From contig JAACWH010000031.1 of the NCBI GenBank assembly GCA_009991425.1, forward strand, positions 62,001 to 126,000: 64,000 nucleotides of DNA, written 5' to 3'. Shown here piece by piece: positions 62,275 to 64,000 of this stretch; the stretch's first letter is position 1; each line of letters opens with the position of its first letter. Under the pieces are notes generated by a model, which ran no database searches, was not told the DNA's origin, and was given only the letters and a program-made list of their open reading frames with translations. This DNA is from Leptospira sp. (GTDB lineage: Bacteria; Spirochaetota; Leptospiria; Leptospirales; Leptospiraceae). The position numbers and the translations under genes were made by a program.

Positions 62275-63309
62275 TTAAGCTATGTTAAAGACAGATTTAT
62301 TCGCTTCAATCCATTTCAAAAGTCGAGTCACACCTTCTTTTGGCAAGATGGTTGGATTGAATCCAAATTTCTTAGCTTCTTTGATATCACAGATAAAATA
62401 TCTCATATCACCTGGACGCTCAACTTCGAAAAGAATTTCTTGTTTTTTACCCAAGATATCTCCAATTAAATAAATGCATTCTAGTAAGGAAATCTTATGA
62501 GGGCTGGAACCACCAATATTATAAACACCAGGTATTTGTTTATTGAAAAAGTCCAAATATGCCTGAGCACCATCTCTTGCGTGCAAAATGTCCCTAGTCT
62601 GCTTTCCTGTTCCAAATATTCGAAGTGGCAATCCAAACACAGATCGAATTCCAAAATTTGCTACCCAACCGTGGTCTTCTCCTCCAAATTGTCTCTCACC
62701 ATAGATTCCTGTGAATCGAAAGCTCGCACCTTTGACTCCATACATATCTGTATAAGAACGAACATAGTGTTCGGCACTCATTTTTGATGCATGTAAGGGA
62801 GAAAGTTGGCCAACCATAACAGGCTGTGTTTCAGGGATCTCAACTGGCTCACGAATGTAAGCAGTTTCACCTTCTTTCAAACTATCATTGATTGAGTTAC
62901 CGTATACATGAATGGAAGATGTATTTACAACGGGAATCTTTCTTTTTCTTGCGACTTCTAGAACATTAAATGTTCCTAATACATTAGTAGAAAAATCCAA
63001 AGCTGGATCTTCCCAGGAAATGGTCATAGCTGGTTGAGCCGCTGTATGGATGATATAATCACAGCCTTCTGTTCTATCCATAAGGTGTTCGAGGTTGATA
63101 ATATCTCCCTTCACCATTTCCACGCCAAGGTTTTTTAAATAATTCCAATTGAAATCTCGGGTCGCATCTGTTCCATAACCCGTTCTCTTCAATTCGTATT
63201 TAGTCATGTTATCATAACTAACAACATCCCAACCTTTTTCTCGAAACAACTCACATACATGAGAACCAAGGAATCCACATCCGCCTGTTACTAAAACTTT
63301 CATTATCAA
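62275..63309 (-). CDS. NAD-dependent epimerase/dehydratase (SDR)
   Basis: 'VLVTGGCGFLGSHVCELFREKGWDVVSYDN', 'HASKMSAEHYVRSY'. Confidence 0.94.
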   Translation of the reverse strand: MIMKVLVTGGCGFLGSHVCELFREKGWDVVSYDNMTKYELKRTGYGTDATRDFNWNYLKNLGVEMVKGDIINLEHLMDRTEGCDYIIHTAAQPAMTISWEDPALDFSTNVLGTFNVLEVARKRKIPVVNTSSIHVYGNSINDSLKEGETAYIREPVEIPETQPVMVGQLSPLHASKMSAEHYVRSYTDMYGVKGASFRFTGIYGERQFGGEDHGWVANFGIRSVFGLPLRIFGTGKQTRDILHARDGAQAYLDFFNKQIPGVYNIGGSSPHKISLLECIYLIGDILGKKQEILFEVERPGDMRYFICDIKEAKKFGFNPTILPKEGVTRLLKWIEANKSVFNIA

Positions 63310-64000
63310 TCTTTTCCTATATTCAATTTCTTCTTAATTATCAATCCAAAAATGCGAAATATATCTGTGAAAGCATCCAACCATTTTCTACTGGAAGACT
63401 CCACAGGCTTATAATAAGAAACCGGAATCTCAATGCATCTCATATGAGCTCTAACCATTTCAATCATAAGTTCCACAATATAAAATTCTCCTTCTTCTTC
63501 CAAGGAATCTACGATCTTATTATAAGAGTCTCTCCAGATAGCAAAATACTGACAATCCACATCGGTAAATCTTGGCTCTTGGCTCCACCAAAATACCTCT
63601 ACAATTTTACCCATGATCAAATTCATCAATCGATCCATTGGTTGTAGGTTCGAGCCTTGTTCTATCATCTGACGTGTAGTCCGAGTTCCAATCACCATAT
63701 CGGAGTCTTTCATATATTCTAAAAGTTTAGGAAAATCCTTAGAACGAAAAGCACCATCTGAAGATGCTACTATAATAATATCACCTTTGGAGTTTTCAAT
63801 TCCATAGCGAACTTGTGACCCAAGTTTTGCCTTAAAATCAGTGGGTAATTCCAGAACCTTTGCCTTATTCTTAATTGCAATCTCTCTTGTTGTATCTGTA
63901 GAATGGTCATCCACTACCACAAGTTCTTTTGATTTACCTGCAAAGTCCACAAGTACATCTGCAATTGATCTTTCATCATTTTGAGTTGGAATCAATATAG
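63306..64000 (-). CDS. Glycosyltransferase family 2, 5'-truncated by the window edge
   Basis: 'IPTQNDERSIADVL...VVDDHSTDTTREIAIKNKAKVLELP'; frame open to the edge, listed start is TTG. Confidence 0.9.
   Translation of the reverse strand, partial: ILIPTQNDERSIADVLVDFAGKSKELVVVDDHSTDTTREIAIKNKAKVLELPTDFKAKLGSQVRYGIENSKGDIIIVASSDGAFRSKDFPKLLEYMKDSDMVIGTRTTRQMIEQGSNLQPMDRLMNLIMGKIVEVFWWSQEPRFTDVDCQYFAIWRDSYNKIVDSLEEEGEFYIVELMIEMVRAHMRCIEIPVSYYKPVESSSRKWLDAFTDIFRIFGLIIKKKLNIGKD

Overview
AT-rich chromosomal window. Gene content (paralogous lipoproteins, class III cyclases, 7TMR-DISM/GAF receptors, DUF1566 lipoprotein) suggests a Leptospira-like spirochaete; this is inference, since no rRNA or tRNA is present to confirm it. 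Housekeeping genes recognised: thiC, rtcB, efp, an epmB/kamA-type aminomutase, apt, htpX, mtnB. Other genes include an RND pump, four class III nucleotide cyclases, a sigma/NrsF-type anti-sigma pair, an HtrA-type protease pair, a vapBC-type toxin-antitoxin locus, and a glycan biosynthesis cluster at the right edge. The most unusual items are: (i) an HsdR_N-like nuclease domain fused to a ParA ATPase at 1510-2916, next to a decayed IS481-type transposase, with a previously unmarked 25-codon remnant of a second copy of its 5' end at 24422-24496; (ii) a GC-richer, strongly structured intergenic island at 30404-31240 upstream of thiC, with perfect 13-bp and 15-bp nested arms and no recognisable TPP riboswitch; (iii) a second multi-helix candidate RNA at 46211-46405 with mutually exclusive pairings next to a T-run; (iv) codon-aligned debris of an AraC-type regulator 3' end repeated between 12.1 and 21.0 kb; (v) a DedA/ATP-grasp fusion protein; (vi) a lipoprotein whose signal peptide and body are separated by a -1 frameshift at an AAAAAAT heptamer. 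All calls were made by eye from the sequence and the ORF translations; no searches or folding programs were run.
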